Source: Rhizobium sp. Q54
GTDB taxonomy: Bacteria > Pseudomonadota > Alphaproteobacteria > SMXS01
Direction of reading: 5' to 3'
Assembly: GCA_945907245.1 (NCBI GenBank)
Contig: CAMDTB010000010.1
Coordinates: 1 to 64,000 of the forward strand
DNA: 64,000 nt
A model generated the notes under the pieces. The model saw nothing but the letters and a program-made list of their open reading frames with translations. It was not told where the DNA came from and searched no databases. Of the stretch, positions 50,224 to 60,947 are shown one piece after another. Every line of letters begins with the position of its first letter. Positions within the stretch are counted from its first letter, which is position 1. Position numbers and translations under genes: made by a program.

Positions 50224-51180
50224 ATGACACCCGAGACGCGGCCTCAAGTTATTCTTATTGCCGGCCCAACCGCAAGCGGCAAATCGGCGGTCGCGCTGGT
50301 CCTTGCCCGGCGTCTGGGTGGCGAAATCGTCAACGCCGACAGCATGCAATTATATCGTGAGCTACCGCTGCTCAGCGCCGCGCCGGACACCGCCGACAGG
50401 GCGCGGGCGCCGCATCATCTCTACGGCGTCGCCGGCGTCGCGGAGCCGTTTTCGGTGGCATGCTGGGCCGCGCTCGCCGGCGCGGCCATCGAGGACATCC
50501 GGACAAGGCGGAAGGCGGCCATCGTGACCGGCGGCACCGGGCTCTATTTCCGCGCTCTGTTGGGCGGCCTTTCCGAGGTGCCGTCCATCGACGAGAGGAT
50601 CCGCGGCGAAGTGCGGGATCTGGTTCTCGCATCGGGCGCGGCGGCCGGGCATGCAGCGCTGGCCACCGAGGATCCGGTCATGGCCGAGCGGCTTCGGACC
50701 ACCGACGGGCAGCGGATCGCGAGGGCGCTGGAGGTTGTCCGGTCCACCGGCCGCTCGCTGGCCGCGTGGCAGGAGACGACGCTCGACGGGCCGCTGACGG
50801 CGCTGGACCGGCAGGGCGGCGTCGGCAAGTTCGTGCTGCTGCCGCCGCGCGACTGGCTCTACGAACGCTGCGACCGCCGCTTCGACCTGATGATGCAGAC
50901 CGGTGTGCTGGATGAGGTGGCGGCATTGCCGCCCGCCGATCCCAACCTGACGGCGCTGAAGGCGCTGGGCGTGCCGCAGCTTCGCGCGGCGCTGGCCGGC
51001 GAGATGGCCATGGACGAGGCGGTGACCCTGGCCAAGACCGCGACACGGCAATACGCCAAGCGTCAGATGACCTGGTTCCGCAACCAGTGCCGCGATTGGG
51101 ACATTATCGACGAGAAACAAACGGAAAGAATCGTCGATATTATCTTTTCAAAAATTACACATAATGGGTTGACGAGGTAA
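50224..51180 (+). CDS. miaA: tRNA dimethylallyltransferase
   Basis: A 318-residue enzyme that prenylates A37 of tRNAs reading UNN codons. The P-loop GPTASGKS is at about 11-18, followed by NADSMQLYREL, VTGGTGLYFRALLGGL and the C-terminal TRQYAKRQMTWFRNQ. ATG 50224 is preferred; a GTG directly before it is open. It is divergent from serB and ends just as the ilv promoter starts (TTGACG at 51169 lies inside its last codons). Confidence 0.95.
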   Translation: MTPETRPQVILIAGPTASGKSAVALVLARRLGGEIVNADSMQLYRELPLLSAAPDTADRARAPHHLYGVAGVAEPFSVACWAALAGAAIEDIRTRRKAAIVTGGTGLYFRALLGGLSEVPSIDERIRGEVRDLVLASGAAAGHAALATEDPVMAERLRTTDGQRIARALEVVRSTGRSLAAWQETTLDGPLTALDRQGGVGKFVLLPPRDWLYERCDRRFDLMMQTGVLDEVAALPPADPNLTALKALGVPQLRAALAGEMAMDEAVTLAKTATRQYAKRQMTWFRNQCRDWDIIDEKQTERIVDIIFSKITHNGLTR

Positions 51181-51197
51181 TAAAGCATCAGTAGGGT
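51169..51197 (+). promoter_or_regulatory. Promoter of ilvBHC
   Basis: TTGACG (51169-51174) and TAGGGT (51192-51197), 17 bases apart, followed by GCGC. This TTGAC-N17-TAGGGT-type pattern is common at strong alphaproteobacterial promoters. It lies in the last bases of miaA, leaving a leader of about 115 bases before ilvB. No leader peptide rich in Ile/Leu/Val and no clear attenuator was found there. Confidence 0.5.
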
Positions 51198-51316
51198 GCG
51201 CGCCTCTCGGCCCTGACCGGGGCGGGGAAAGCGTTGCGCGGCCTGCCTTACGATGCTATTGGGCCGCGGTTGGATCGCCGGCCCTTTCGCGGGCGGCGCA
51301 GGAATGAGGACAGGGC

Positions 51317-53083
51317 ATGCCGCCGGAAGCACAGGGCAACATGATGTCGGGCGCCGAGATGATCATCCGGGCGCTGAAGGAACAGGGCGTCGATACCATT
51401 TTCGGGTATCCGGGCGGCGCCGTGCTCCCGATCTATGACGCGCTGTTCAAGCAGAACCACATCCGCCACATCCTGGTGCGTCAGGAAGGCGGCGCGGTGC
51501 ATGCGGCGGAAGGCTATGCCCGCTCGACCGGCAAGCCTGGTGTCGTCCTCGTCACCTCGGGCCCGGGCGCGACCAACGCCGTCACCGGCCTGGTCGACGC
51601 GCTGATGGACTCGATCCCGATCATCTGCATCACCGGCCAGGTCCCGACCCACCTGATCGGCTCGGACGCGTTCCAGGAAGCCGACACGGTCGGGATCACC
51701 CGTCCGGCGACCAAGCACAACTACCTCGTCAAGAACGTGGCGGATGTCGGCCCGGTGATGCACGAGGCGTTCTACGTGGCGACCAACGGCCGCCCCGGAC
51801 CGGTCGTCATCGACATGCCGAAGGACATCCAGGTCGAGACCGGCCTGTATTCGGGTTCGCCCAAGACCAAGCACCGCAGCTACCAGCCGCAGGTGAAGGG
51901 CGATCTCAATGCCATCAAGCAGGCGGTCGAGCTGATCGCCGCGGCCAAGCGGCCGGTGTTCTACACCGGCGGCGGCGTCATCAATTCGGGCCCGAACGCC
52001 TCGCAGCTGCTGCGCGAGTTCGTCCGCATGACCGGCTTTCCCATCACCACCACGCTGATGGGTCTGGGCTCCTATCCAGCCTCGGACAAGCAGTGGCTGG
52101 GCATGCTGGGCATGCACGGCACCTACGAGGCCAACCTGGCCATGCATGACTGCGACGTGATGATCAACATCGGCGCCCGCTTCGACGACCGGATCACGGG
52201 CCGGCTGAACGCGTTCTCGCCGAACTCGAAGAAGATCCACGTCGACATCGACCGGTCCAGCATCAACAAGAACGTGCATGTGGACGTCGCCATCGTCGGC
52301 GACGCGGGCCATGTGCTCGAGGACATGATCAAGGTGTGGAAGGCGGGCGTACACCGCCCCGACAAGCAGGCGCTCGCCGACTGGTGGACGCAGATCGACC
52401 AGTGGCGCGCCAAGGACTGCCTGAAGTACGAGCCGAACCAGGACGTGATCATGCCGCAATACGCGTTGCAGCGGCTGCATGCCCTGACCAGGCACCTGAA
52501 GCCGTTCATCACCACCGAGGTCGGCCAGCACCAGATGTGGGCGGCCCAGTTCATCGGCTTCGACGAACCCAACCATTGGATGACCTCGGGCGGCCTCGGC
52601 ACCATGGGCTATGGCCTGCCCGCTGCCGTCGGCGTGCAGATCGCCCATCCGAACGCGCTGGTCATCGACGTGGCGGGCGAGGCCTCGACCATGATGAACA
52701 TCCAGGAATTCAGCACCGCCGTGCAGCACGACGCGCCGATCAAGGTGTTCATCCTGAACAACGAATACATGGGCATGGTCCGCCAATGGCAGCAGATCAG
52801 CTACGAGGGCCGCTATTCCCATTCCTATTCGGACTCGCTGCCTGACTTCGTCAAGCTGGCCGAAGCCATGCACGGCGTCGGCCTGCGCTGCACCAAGCCG
52901 GACGAGGTCGACGGCGTCATCGAGGAGATGATGGCGATCCGCAAGCCGGTGATCGTCGATTGCCAGGTGGCGAAGCTGGAGAACTGCTTCCCGATGGTGC
53001 CGTCGGGCGCCGCGCATAACGAGATCCTGCTCAACGCCAGGGATGCCGGGATCGAGCGCGCCGACGATCTGGCGCTGGTCTGA
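51317..53083 (+). CDS. ilvB: Acetolactate synthase large subunit
   Basis: A 588-residue ThDP-dependent enzyme, first common step of Ile, Val and Leu synthesis. The ThDP-activating Glu is in VRQEGGAVHAAEGYAR, FAD-region strands are RFDDRITGRLN, and the ThDP/Mg motif is VAGEASTMMN with NNEYMGMVRQWQ. The metal motif has GEAS where GDGS/GDGA is usual; the essential Asp appears as Glu. It works with the ilvH product. A start at Met9 (51341) is also possible. Confidence 0.95.
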   Translation: MPPEAQGNMMSGAEMIIRALKEQGVDTIFGYPGGAVLPIYDALFKQNHIRHILVRQEGGAVHAAEGYARSTGKPGVVLVTSGPGATNAVTGLVDALMDSIPIICITGQVPTHLIGSDAFQEADTVGITRPATKHNYLVKNVADVGPVMHEAFYVATNGRPGPVVIDMPKDIQVETGLYSGSPKTKHRSYQPQVKGDLNAIKQAVELIAAAKRPVFYTGGGVINSGPNASQLLREFVRMTGFPITTTLMGLGSYPASDKQWLGMLGMHGTYEANLAMHDCDVMINIGARFDDRITGRLNAFSPNSKKIHVDIDRSSINKNVHVDVAIVGDAGHVLEDMIKVWKAGVHRPDKQALADWWTQIDQWRAKDCLKYEPNQDVIMPQYALQRLHALTRHLKPFITTEVGQHQMWAAQFIGFDEPNHWMTSGGLGTMGYGLPAAVGVQIAHPNALVIDVAGEASTMMNIQEFSTAVQHDAPIKVFILNNEYMGMVRQWQQISYEGRYSHSYSDSLPDFVKLAEAMHGVGLRCTKPDEVDGVIEEMMAIRKPVIVDCQVAKLENCFPMVPSGAAHNEILLNARDAGIERADDLALV

Positions 53084-53116
53084 GTTCAACAAGGTTTCCG
53101 GAAGAAGAGGCCCACA

Positions 53117-53629
53117 ATGCGCCCGCAGCAACCCATCGAGCGGCACACCATGGCCGTGCTCGTCGACAACGAAGCTGGCGTTCTCGCCCGCGTCATCGGC
53201 CTGTTCTCGGGCCGCGGCTACAACATCGAGAGCCTGACCGTGGCCGAGGTGAACCATGCCGAGGGCTTGTCGCGCATCACCATCGTGACGCGGGGCACGC
53301 CCGCCGTGATCGACCAGATCGAGGCGCAGCTCGAGCGGCTGGTGCCGGTCCACAAGGTGTCGGACCTGACGACGGAAGGCCCGGCGGTGGAGCGCGAGCT
53401 GGCGCTGGTGAAGGTCGCCGCGACCGGTGATCCGCGCGTCGAGAGCCTGCGCCTCGCCGACGCGTTCCGGGCGCGGGTGCTCGACACCACGACAGACAGC
53501 TTCACATTCGAGGTCACCGGCAGCTCGGAGAAGATCGACGCCTTCATCGAGCTGATGAAGCCGCTCGGCCTGGTCGACGTCTCGCGCACCGGCGTCGTCG
53601 CCATCAAGCGCGGCGCGGGGGCCATGTAA
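53117..53629 (+). CDS. ilvH: Acetolactate synthase small (regulatory) subunit
   Basis: A 170-residue regulatory subunit with an N-terminal ACT domain (RHTMAVLVDNEAGVLARVIG, FSGRGYNIESLTVA) that binds valine and a C-terminal domain (FRARVLDTTTDSFTFEVTG). It activates the large subunit and gives feedback control. It lies 33 bases after ilvB and 86 before ilvC; the three form one operon. Confidence 0.96.
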   Translation: MRPQQPIERHTMAVLVDNEAGVLARVIGLFSGRGYNIESLTVAEVNHAEGLSRITIVTRGTPAVIDQIEAQLERLVPVHKVSDLTTEGPAVERELALVKVAATGDPRVESLRLADAFRARVLDTTTDSFTFEVTGSSEKIDAFIELMKPLGLVDVSRTGVVAIKRGAGAM

Positions 53630-53667
53630 CGACTCTAAACCTTGCGCGCACGGCCTTGTGACGCTAA

Positions 53668-54735
<1,068 letters not shown>

Positions 54736-54764
54736 GTTTTCCGGCAAACGCCGCGAGACACGAG

Positions 54765-54791
54765 CCCCCGCCCGAAAGGCGGGGGTTTTTT
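54765..54791 (+). terminator. Rho-independent terminator of ilvBHC operon
   Basis: CCCCCGCC (54765-54772), loop CGAAA, GGCGGGGG (54778-54785), then TTTTTT (54786-54791). It lies 29 bases after the ilvC stop; a textbook stem with a full T tract. Confidence 0.95.
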
Positions 54792-54852
54792 GTTTGTGCA
54801 CTGTCCGGGCGACGTTGGTAGGCTCGGTCCAACGAAACGGGAACCGGCAGCG

Positions 54853-56019
54853 ATGGAACCACAAGCCTCGGCGCGTCAGCTTCGCACGCGGGCGCGCATC
54901 GCCGCCCATGCGCTGTGGGACCTGATGGCGCGACCCGAGGCGATGCCGGGCACGGTGCCGTTTCATGCGGAGGCGATCACCGCGCCGTGGGTCACCAGCG
55001 TGTTCGCGGACGCTACGCCTGGCGCGAAGGCCGAGACGGTACGCATCGTTGGCGGCGATGACGGCTCCAGCGTCAGGCGCGGACTACAGGTGGTCTGGAA
55101 CGATGCCGGCGCCGGCCTGCCCACGCGGCTGTTCGCCAAATCGACACCGACGCTGGCGACCCGGCTGTCGGCGGGCATGGCGGCGCCGTCCGAGGGGCGG
55201 TTCCTGGTGGAGGTGAGGCCGTCGCTCGACATCGAGGCGCCGGTCTGCCGCTATTCCGGCCGCGATCCTGACTCCGGACGGTCGCTGCACCTGTTCGACG
55301 ATCTCACGGTCACGCGCGGCGCGAGCTTCTGCCAGGTGGATACCGTCATCGGCCCCGCACAGGCGGAAGGCATGATCGATACGCTGGCCACGCTGCACGG
55401 CTCGCTGCGGCAGGCGGCGGCGACGGATACGCTGGCGTGGCTCAATACCTACGAGGCATTCTTCGAGGCGGGACGGCGCAGCGGCATCCAGGACGGGCAC
55501 GAGCAGGCGCTGACCAAGGCCGCAGCCGTGATCCCTGGCCGGCTGATGGCGCGGCGTAGCGAGATCTGGCCGGCGGCGGCGCGGGCGGCGGCCGCCCATG
55601 CGGACCAGCCGCGCACCGTGATCCATTCGGACGTGCATCTGGACAACTGGTACGTCACCGGCGACGGCCGCATGGGGCTGAGCGACTGGGCGCGGGTCTG
55701 CCGCGGGCTGTGGGCGCGCGACGTGGCCTACATGCTGACCGCGGCGCTGTCGGTCGAGAACCGGCGGGCCTGGGAGCACGACCTGATCGACCGGTACCTG
55801 CGCCGGGTGCAGGACGGCTTCGGCATCGAGATCGGCCGCGAGGACGCCCTGCGGGCCTATCGGCAGCAGACCTTCACGGCGTTGCTGATGTGGACGCCGA
55901 CCTTGTGCCCGCCGCCCATGCTGCCGGACATGCAGCCCGAGCGCATGTCGCTTGCCATGATCGAGCGCATCTGCGCGGCCATCGACGACCATCAGGCCCT
56001 CGACAGCTTCGGAGGATGA
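54853..56019 (+). CDS. Aminoglycoside phosphotransferase (APH)-like family protein
   Basis: A 388-residue kinase-fold protein of the APH/choline kinase-like superfamily. The catalytic loop is VIHSDVHLDNWYV (Asp, then Asn) and the metal-binding Asp is in GLSDWARVCRG, though the family DFG is here SDW. In alphaproteobacterial and mycobacterial genomes similar proteins often lie by acyl-CoA synthetases and dehydrogenases. Substrate unknown, and no evidence for drug resistance. Start ATG 54853. It ends overlapping the next start region (GGAGGATGA). Confidence 0.82.
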   Translation: MEPQASARQLRTRARIAAHALWDLMARPEAMPGTVPFHAEAITAPWVTSVFADATPGAKAETVRIVGGDDGSSVRRGLQVVWNDAGAGLPTRLFAKSTPTLATRLSAGMAAPSEGRFLVEVRPSLDIEAPVCRYSGRDPDSGRSLHLFDDLTVTRGASFCQVDTVIGPAQAEGMIDTLATLHGSLRQAAATDTLAWLNTYEAFFEAGRRSGIQDGHEQALTKAAAVIPGRLMARRSEIWPAAARAAAAHADQPRTVIHSDVHLDNWYVTGDGRMGLSDWARVCRGLWARDVAYMLTAALSVENRRAWEHDLIDRYLRRVQDGFGIEIGREDALRAYRQQTFTALLMWTPTLCPPPMLPDMQPERMSLAMIERICAAIDDHQALDSFGG

Positions 56020-56021
56020 CG

Positions 56022-56243
56022 ATGACGAACACCGATACCGCCGACCTGGAAAGCTGGGGCCGCTCGGTGCTGGAGGAGGTGCTTTTGCGCGCCGGCCTTG
56101 CCCTATCAAACGCGCGCGGCCGCGCGCGTGCCGGGGCGAGCCTGGAGTTCCGGCTGACCGCGAACCCCGATCGCTCTCTGATGCTGGAGTTCGAGCGCGT
56201 GGGCGGTACGCCCGAGCGGCTCCGGATCACCCTGGACGGATGA
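56022..56243 (+). CDS. Small hypothetical protein in acyl-CoA operon
   Basis: A 73-residue acidic-then-basic protein: ADLESWGRSVLEEVLLRAGL helix, then SLEFRLTANPDRSLMLEFER strands. No family recognised. GGAGG (56011-56015) sits ideally before ATG 56022; ATG 56016 overlaps the previous stop. It is translationally coupled to both neighbours: the acyl-CoA synthetase ATG at 56240 overlaps its stop. Confidence 0.62.
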   Translation: MTNTDTADLESWGRSVLEEVLLRAGLALSNARGRARAGASLEFRLTANPDRSLMLEFERVGGTPERLRITLDG

Positions 56244-57862
56244 CGCGCATGACGACGCAACAGGAAATCCGCACGGCGGCCGAGCTTTTCGAGCGTGCGG
56301 CGCGTCTTTGGCCCGGCAACGACGCGGTGATCTTCTCCGATCGCCGCCGCACCTATGCCGAACTCGAGGTGAAGGCCCATGAGCGGGCACGCAGCCTGGC
56401 GGCGCTGGGCGTGGGCAGGGGCGATCATGTGGGGCTGCTGATGCCGAACTGCGTCGAGTTCGTCGAACTGGTCTGGGCGGTCGCGCTGCTGGGCGCTGTG
56501 CTGGTGCCGCTGAACACCCGCTACAAGGCGCGCGAACTGCATTATGTGCTCGAGAACGCGGATGTCTCGGTGCTTGTCACGTCCGACGCGCTCAAGCCGC
56601 ATGTGGATTTCGCTGGGTTGCTGATGGCGGCGCTGCCCGACCTGGCCGGCAAAGCCGATCCCCGGTCGTTGCACCCCAGGGAAGCGCCGGTGTTGCGGTC
56701 CATCGTGATGTTCGGCGCCGACGCGCCCGCCGGCTTCATCGGGCAGGCCGACTTCGAGGCTATGTCCGATGACGCGCTCGCGCTGCCCGTGCCGGTCGAT
56801 CCGGCCGATACCGGCATCATCATGTATACGTCCGGCACCACGGCGAATCCGAAGGGCTGCATGGTGCCGCATCATGCGCTCGTCGGCAGCGCGGTCGACC
56901 TGTGGCGCTACCGCTATTCGATCGGCCCGCAAGATCGCATGTGGGATCCTTTGCCGGCGTTCCACATCTCGTACCTGCTGCCGTTCATGTGCGTGGCCCA
57001 TGGCGGCGGCGCGATGATCTCCCAGTTGCATTTCGACGCGGGCGAGGCGCTGCGGCTGATCGAGGAGGAGCGGGCGACATGGATCTGGCCCAGCTTCGAG
57101 GCGATCTGCGCCGACCTGATGAACCATCCGGATTTTTCCCGCCGCGACCTGTCGTCGGTGAAGCGGATCAACGCGGTCGGCGGACGCGGCCTGCTGGCGC
57201 GGTTCCAGGAGGCCTTTCCGGGCGCGGTGCAGACGGCGGCCTATGGCCTCACCGAATCCTGCGGCATCGTCTGCGCCAACCTGCCCGAGGACGACCTGGA
57301 ACACCGGCTGACCAGCAATGGCGCCGCGCTGCCTGGCGTCGAGCTTCGGGTGATCGACAAGGAAACCGGCGAGACGCTGGGCCCGGACCAACAGGGCGAG
57401 TTGCTGATCAGGTCGGGCGCCATCTTCTCGGGCTACTACAAGGACCCGGTGAAGACCGCCGAGACGCTGCGGGACGGCTGGCTGCACACCGGCGATTTGT
57501 GCTCGCTGGACGAGGGCGGCCGGGTCCGCTTCCACGGCCGGGTGAAGGACATGCTGAAGGTGGGCGGCGAGAACGTCGGCGCGGTGGAGATCGAGAGCTA
57601 CCTAATGACCCATCCGGCGGTGAAGCTGGCGCAGGTCATCGGCGTGCCGGACGACAGGCTGGGCGAGGTGCCGGCGGCGTTCGTCGAACTGGTGCCGGGC
57701 GCGGCGCTGGAGCCGGCCGAACTGGTCGGCTACTGCAAGGGCCAGATCGCCAGCTACAAGATCCCACGCTTCGTTCGGTTCGTGACCGAATGGCCCATGT
57801 CGACCACGAAGGTCAGGAAGCCGGATTTGGCGAAACTACCGCTGGGCATGCGGCTGATCTAG
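56240..57862 (+). CDS. AMP-dependent acyl-CoA synthetase/ligase
   Basis: A 540-residue ANL enzyme that activates a carboxylic acid with ATP and CoA. The P-loop is YTSGTTANPKG at about 196-206, the adenylation motif YGLTE at 331, GWLHTGD at about 412 and the hinge/catalytic C-terminal Lys in STTKVRKPDL. The large substrate class (fatty, aromatic, side-chain acids) is not resolved. It is the last gene of the phosphotransferase operon. A Met three codons in (56249) is another possible start. Confidence 0.93.
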   Translation: MTRMTTQQEIRTAAELFERAARLWPGNDAVIFSDRRRTYAELEVKAHERARSLAALGVGRGDHVGLLMPNCVEFVELVWAVALLGAVLVPLNTRYKARELHYVLENADVSVLVTSDALKPHVDFAGLLMAALPDLAGKADPRSLHPREAPVLRSIVMFGADAPAGFIGQADFEAMSDDALALPVPVDPADTGIIMYTSGTTANPKGCMVPHHALVGSAVDLWRYRYSIGPQDRMWDPLPAFHISYLLPFMCVAHGGGAMISQLHFDAGEALRLIEEERATWIWPSFEAICADLMNHPDFSRRDLSSVKRINAVGGRGLLARFQEAFPGAVQTAAYGLTESCGIVCANLPEDDLEHRLTSNGAALPGVELRVIDKETGETLGPDQQGELLIRSGAIFSGYYKDPVKTAETLRDGWLHTGDLCSLDEGGRVRFHGRVKDMLKVGGENVGAVEIESYLMTHPAVKLAQVIGVPDDRLGEVPAAFVELVPGAALEPAELVGYCKGQIASYKIPRFVRFVTEWPMSTTKVRKPDLAKLPLGMRLI

Positions 57863-59225
<1,363 letters not shown>

Positions 59226-59297
59226 GGCTTTTAGCGGACGGCAAAGGCGGTTCCCGGGCGCGGTCCCGGGCGCGGCCTTCCTCGGTTCAACTGGGAG

Positions 59298-60434
59298 ATG
59301 CAGCCCGTGAGACGGTCAGGCGGCCGTGCGGCGCGCACAGCGAATCCGGAGCGCGGTCTGGCGCAGCGGCTTCCGTTCGCCATCTTCGTCGCGGTCTCAT
59401 TTGGCCTGCTCATTTTTTCCAAGATCTATCCGACGCTCAACGAGCAGGTGCAGGGCGTGCTGATCGATGTGGCCGCGCCCGTGGTCGATGTGCTGGGTGA
59501 GCCGGTCACCGCGATCCGCGGCTTCGGCACGGTCGTGGCGGACACGCTGAACGGCGCCGAGAAGGTCGAGGCACTGCGCGCCGAGAACGAGCGCCTGCAG
59601 CGGTGGCGCAACGTCGCCATGCGGCTCGACGGCGAGAATGCCCAGCTCCGTGCGCTGATGCGGGTCAGCGACGAGATGCAGATCCCGTCGATCTCGACCC
59701 GGGTGGTCAGCGATCCGGGCGGGCCGTTCGTGCGCGCCATCCTGCTCGACGCCGGGGCCGGCAAGGGCGTCGGCAAGTTCCAGCCGGTGATGGATCCGTC
59801 TGGCGTGGTCGGACGGATCGTCACGGTGGGGCGCCAGTCCTCGCGGGCGCTGCTGCTGACCGACCTGAACAGCCGGATCCCCGTGTTTATCCGCCGTACC
59901 GGCGACCGCGGCATCCTGGTGGGCGACAACAGCGACCGGCCCAAGCTGGCCTATCTGCCCATGCAATCCTCGGCCAGGATCGGCGACGAGGTGTTCACGT
60001 CCGGAGACGGCGGCATCTTTCCCTCGAAGCTGCCGGTCGGCATCGTCGACTTCGTCGACGGAGACACGGTGCGCGTGAAGCTGGCCGCCGACCTGTCGCG
60101 GCTCGATTTCGTCAATGTCATGGCCTATGTGCCGCTGGAGAAGCCGGAGCAGAGCCCGGTGGCGCAGCCGCTGGCGCTGCCTTCCGGACCGTCCGTGGCG
60201 GTCGAGACGGGGCCGGAGCGGCCGCCGGTAGCCTTCGCGCCGCCCGCCGATCCGGTGTTGCCCAGTCCGTCGCTAATTCCCGCGCTCAGGCCGCCCGCGC
60301 CCGCCGATCCAGCGGCGATGCCGGAAGCTTCGGCGACGCCGGAAAGCCCTCCTCCTGCTTCCGCCGAGGACGCCGCGCCAGCCGAGGCGGAAAGCCTCGA
60401 CGAGACACCCGCGCCGAGCGGAGGAGGCACTTGA
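59298..60434 (+). CDS. mreC: Rod shape-determining protein MreC
   Basis: A 378-residue bitopic protein that organises the elongasome. It has a cytosolic N-terminus, one membrane helix at about 25-45, a coiled coil at about 85-117 (GAEKVEALRAENERLQRW) and two beta domains (AVI...GVVGRIVTVG, then DEVFTSGDGGIFPSKLPVG). The C-terminal 90 residues (about 285-378) are Pro/Ala/Glu-rich and disordered, longer than in E. coli MreC. It overlaps mreD (TGATG). Confidence 0.96.
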   Translation: MQPVRRSGGRAARTANPERGLAQRLPFAIFVAVSFGLLIFSKIYPTLNEQVQGVLIDVAAPVVDVLGEPVTAIRGFGTVVADTLNGAEKVEALRAENERLQRWRNVAMRLDGENAQLRALMRVSDEMQIPSISTRVVSDPGGPFVRAILLDAGAGKGVGKFQPVMDPSGVVGRIVTVGRQSSRALLLTDLNSRIPVFIRRTGDRGILVGDNSDRPKLAYLPMQSSARIGDEVFTSGDGGIFPSKLPVGIVDFVDGDTVRVKLAADLSRLDFVNVMAYVPLEKPEQSPVAQPLALPSGPSVAVETGPERPPVAFAPPADPVLPSPSLIPALRPPAPADPAAMPEASATPESPPPASAEDAAPAEAESLDETPAPSGGGT

Positions 60435-60946
60435 TGGCGGCGACCTTGCACCGCGCGGCCGTGGCCATGCGCGCCGGCGTACCCTTCCTGCTCGGGCTGC
60501 TGCTGGCGGTGCTGTCCTTCGTGCCCTATGGCTCGCCGGAGTTCAGCGTCATCATGCCGTCGTTGACGCTGCCGCTGGTCTACTACTGGACGCTGTACCG
60601 CGCCGAAGCCATGCCGCTTGCCGCCGCCTTCGCCATCGGCCTGTGGCAGGACATCCTGGTGGGCGGCCCGCTGGGATTGATGGCGCTGCTGCTGGTAGTG
60701 ACGCGCGGCGTGATCGAGAGCCAGCGCCAGGTGCTGCTGACCCAGCCCTTCGCCGTCGGCTGGATGGGCTTCGCGCTGATTTCGGCGGCGCTGTCGGCGC
60801 TGGCCTGGTCGCTCGCCGGTCTCTGGTGGGACCATGCGTTCGCGGTGTGGCCGTTCATCGCCCACTGGGGCCTTGGCACGGCGGCCTATGTGCCGCTCGC
60901 GGTGGGTTTCCGCCAGATCGACAAGCTGCTGTACGAGAAGGCCTGA
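60434..60946 (+). CDS. mreD: Rod shape-determining protein MreD
   Basis: A 170-residue integral membrane protein, five to six helices, partner of MreC and PBP2 in the elongasome. Typical parts are PEFSVIMPSLTLPLVYYWTL and FAIGLWQDILVGGPLGLMAL (helix with the family Asp and Gly-Pro-Leu-Gly). The start overlaps the mreC stop by one base; mrdA follows after 1 base. Confidence 0.93.
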   Translation: MAATLHRAAVAMRAGVPFLLGLLLAVLSFVPYGSPEFSVIMPSLTLPLVYYWTLYRAEAMPLAAAFAIGLWQDILVGGPLGLMALLLVVTRGVIESQRQVLLTQPFAVGWMGFALISAALSALAWSLAGLWWDHAFAVWPFIAHWGLGTAAYVPLAVGFRQIDKLLYEKA

Positions 60947-60947
60947 G

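Noticed and set aside
51181-51316. Leader peptide/attenuator before ilvB
   Set aside because: No short ORF rich in Ile, Leu or Val codons and no terminator/antiterminator stems; an ATG at 51253 opens a frame that runs into ilvB without the expected composition.
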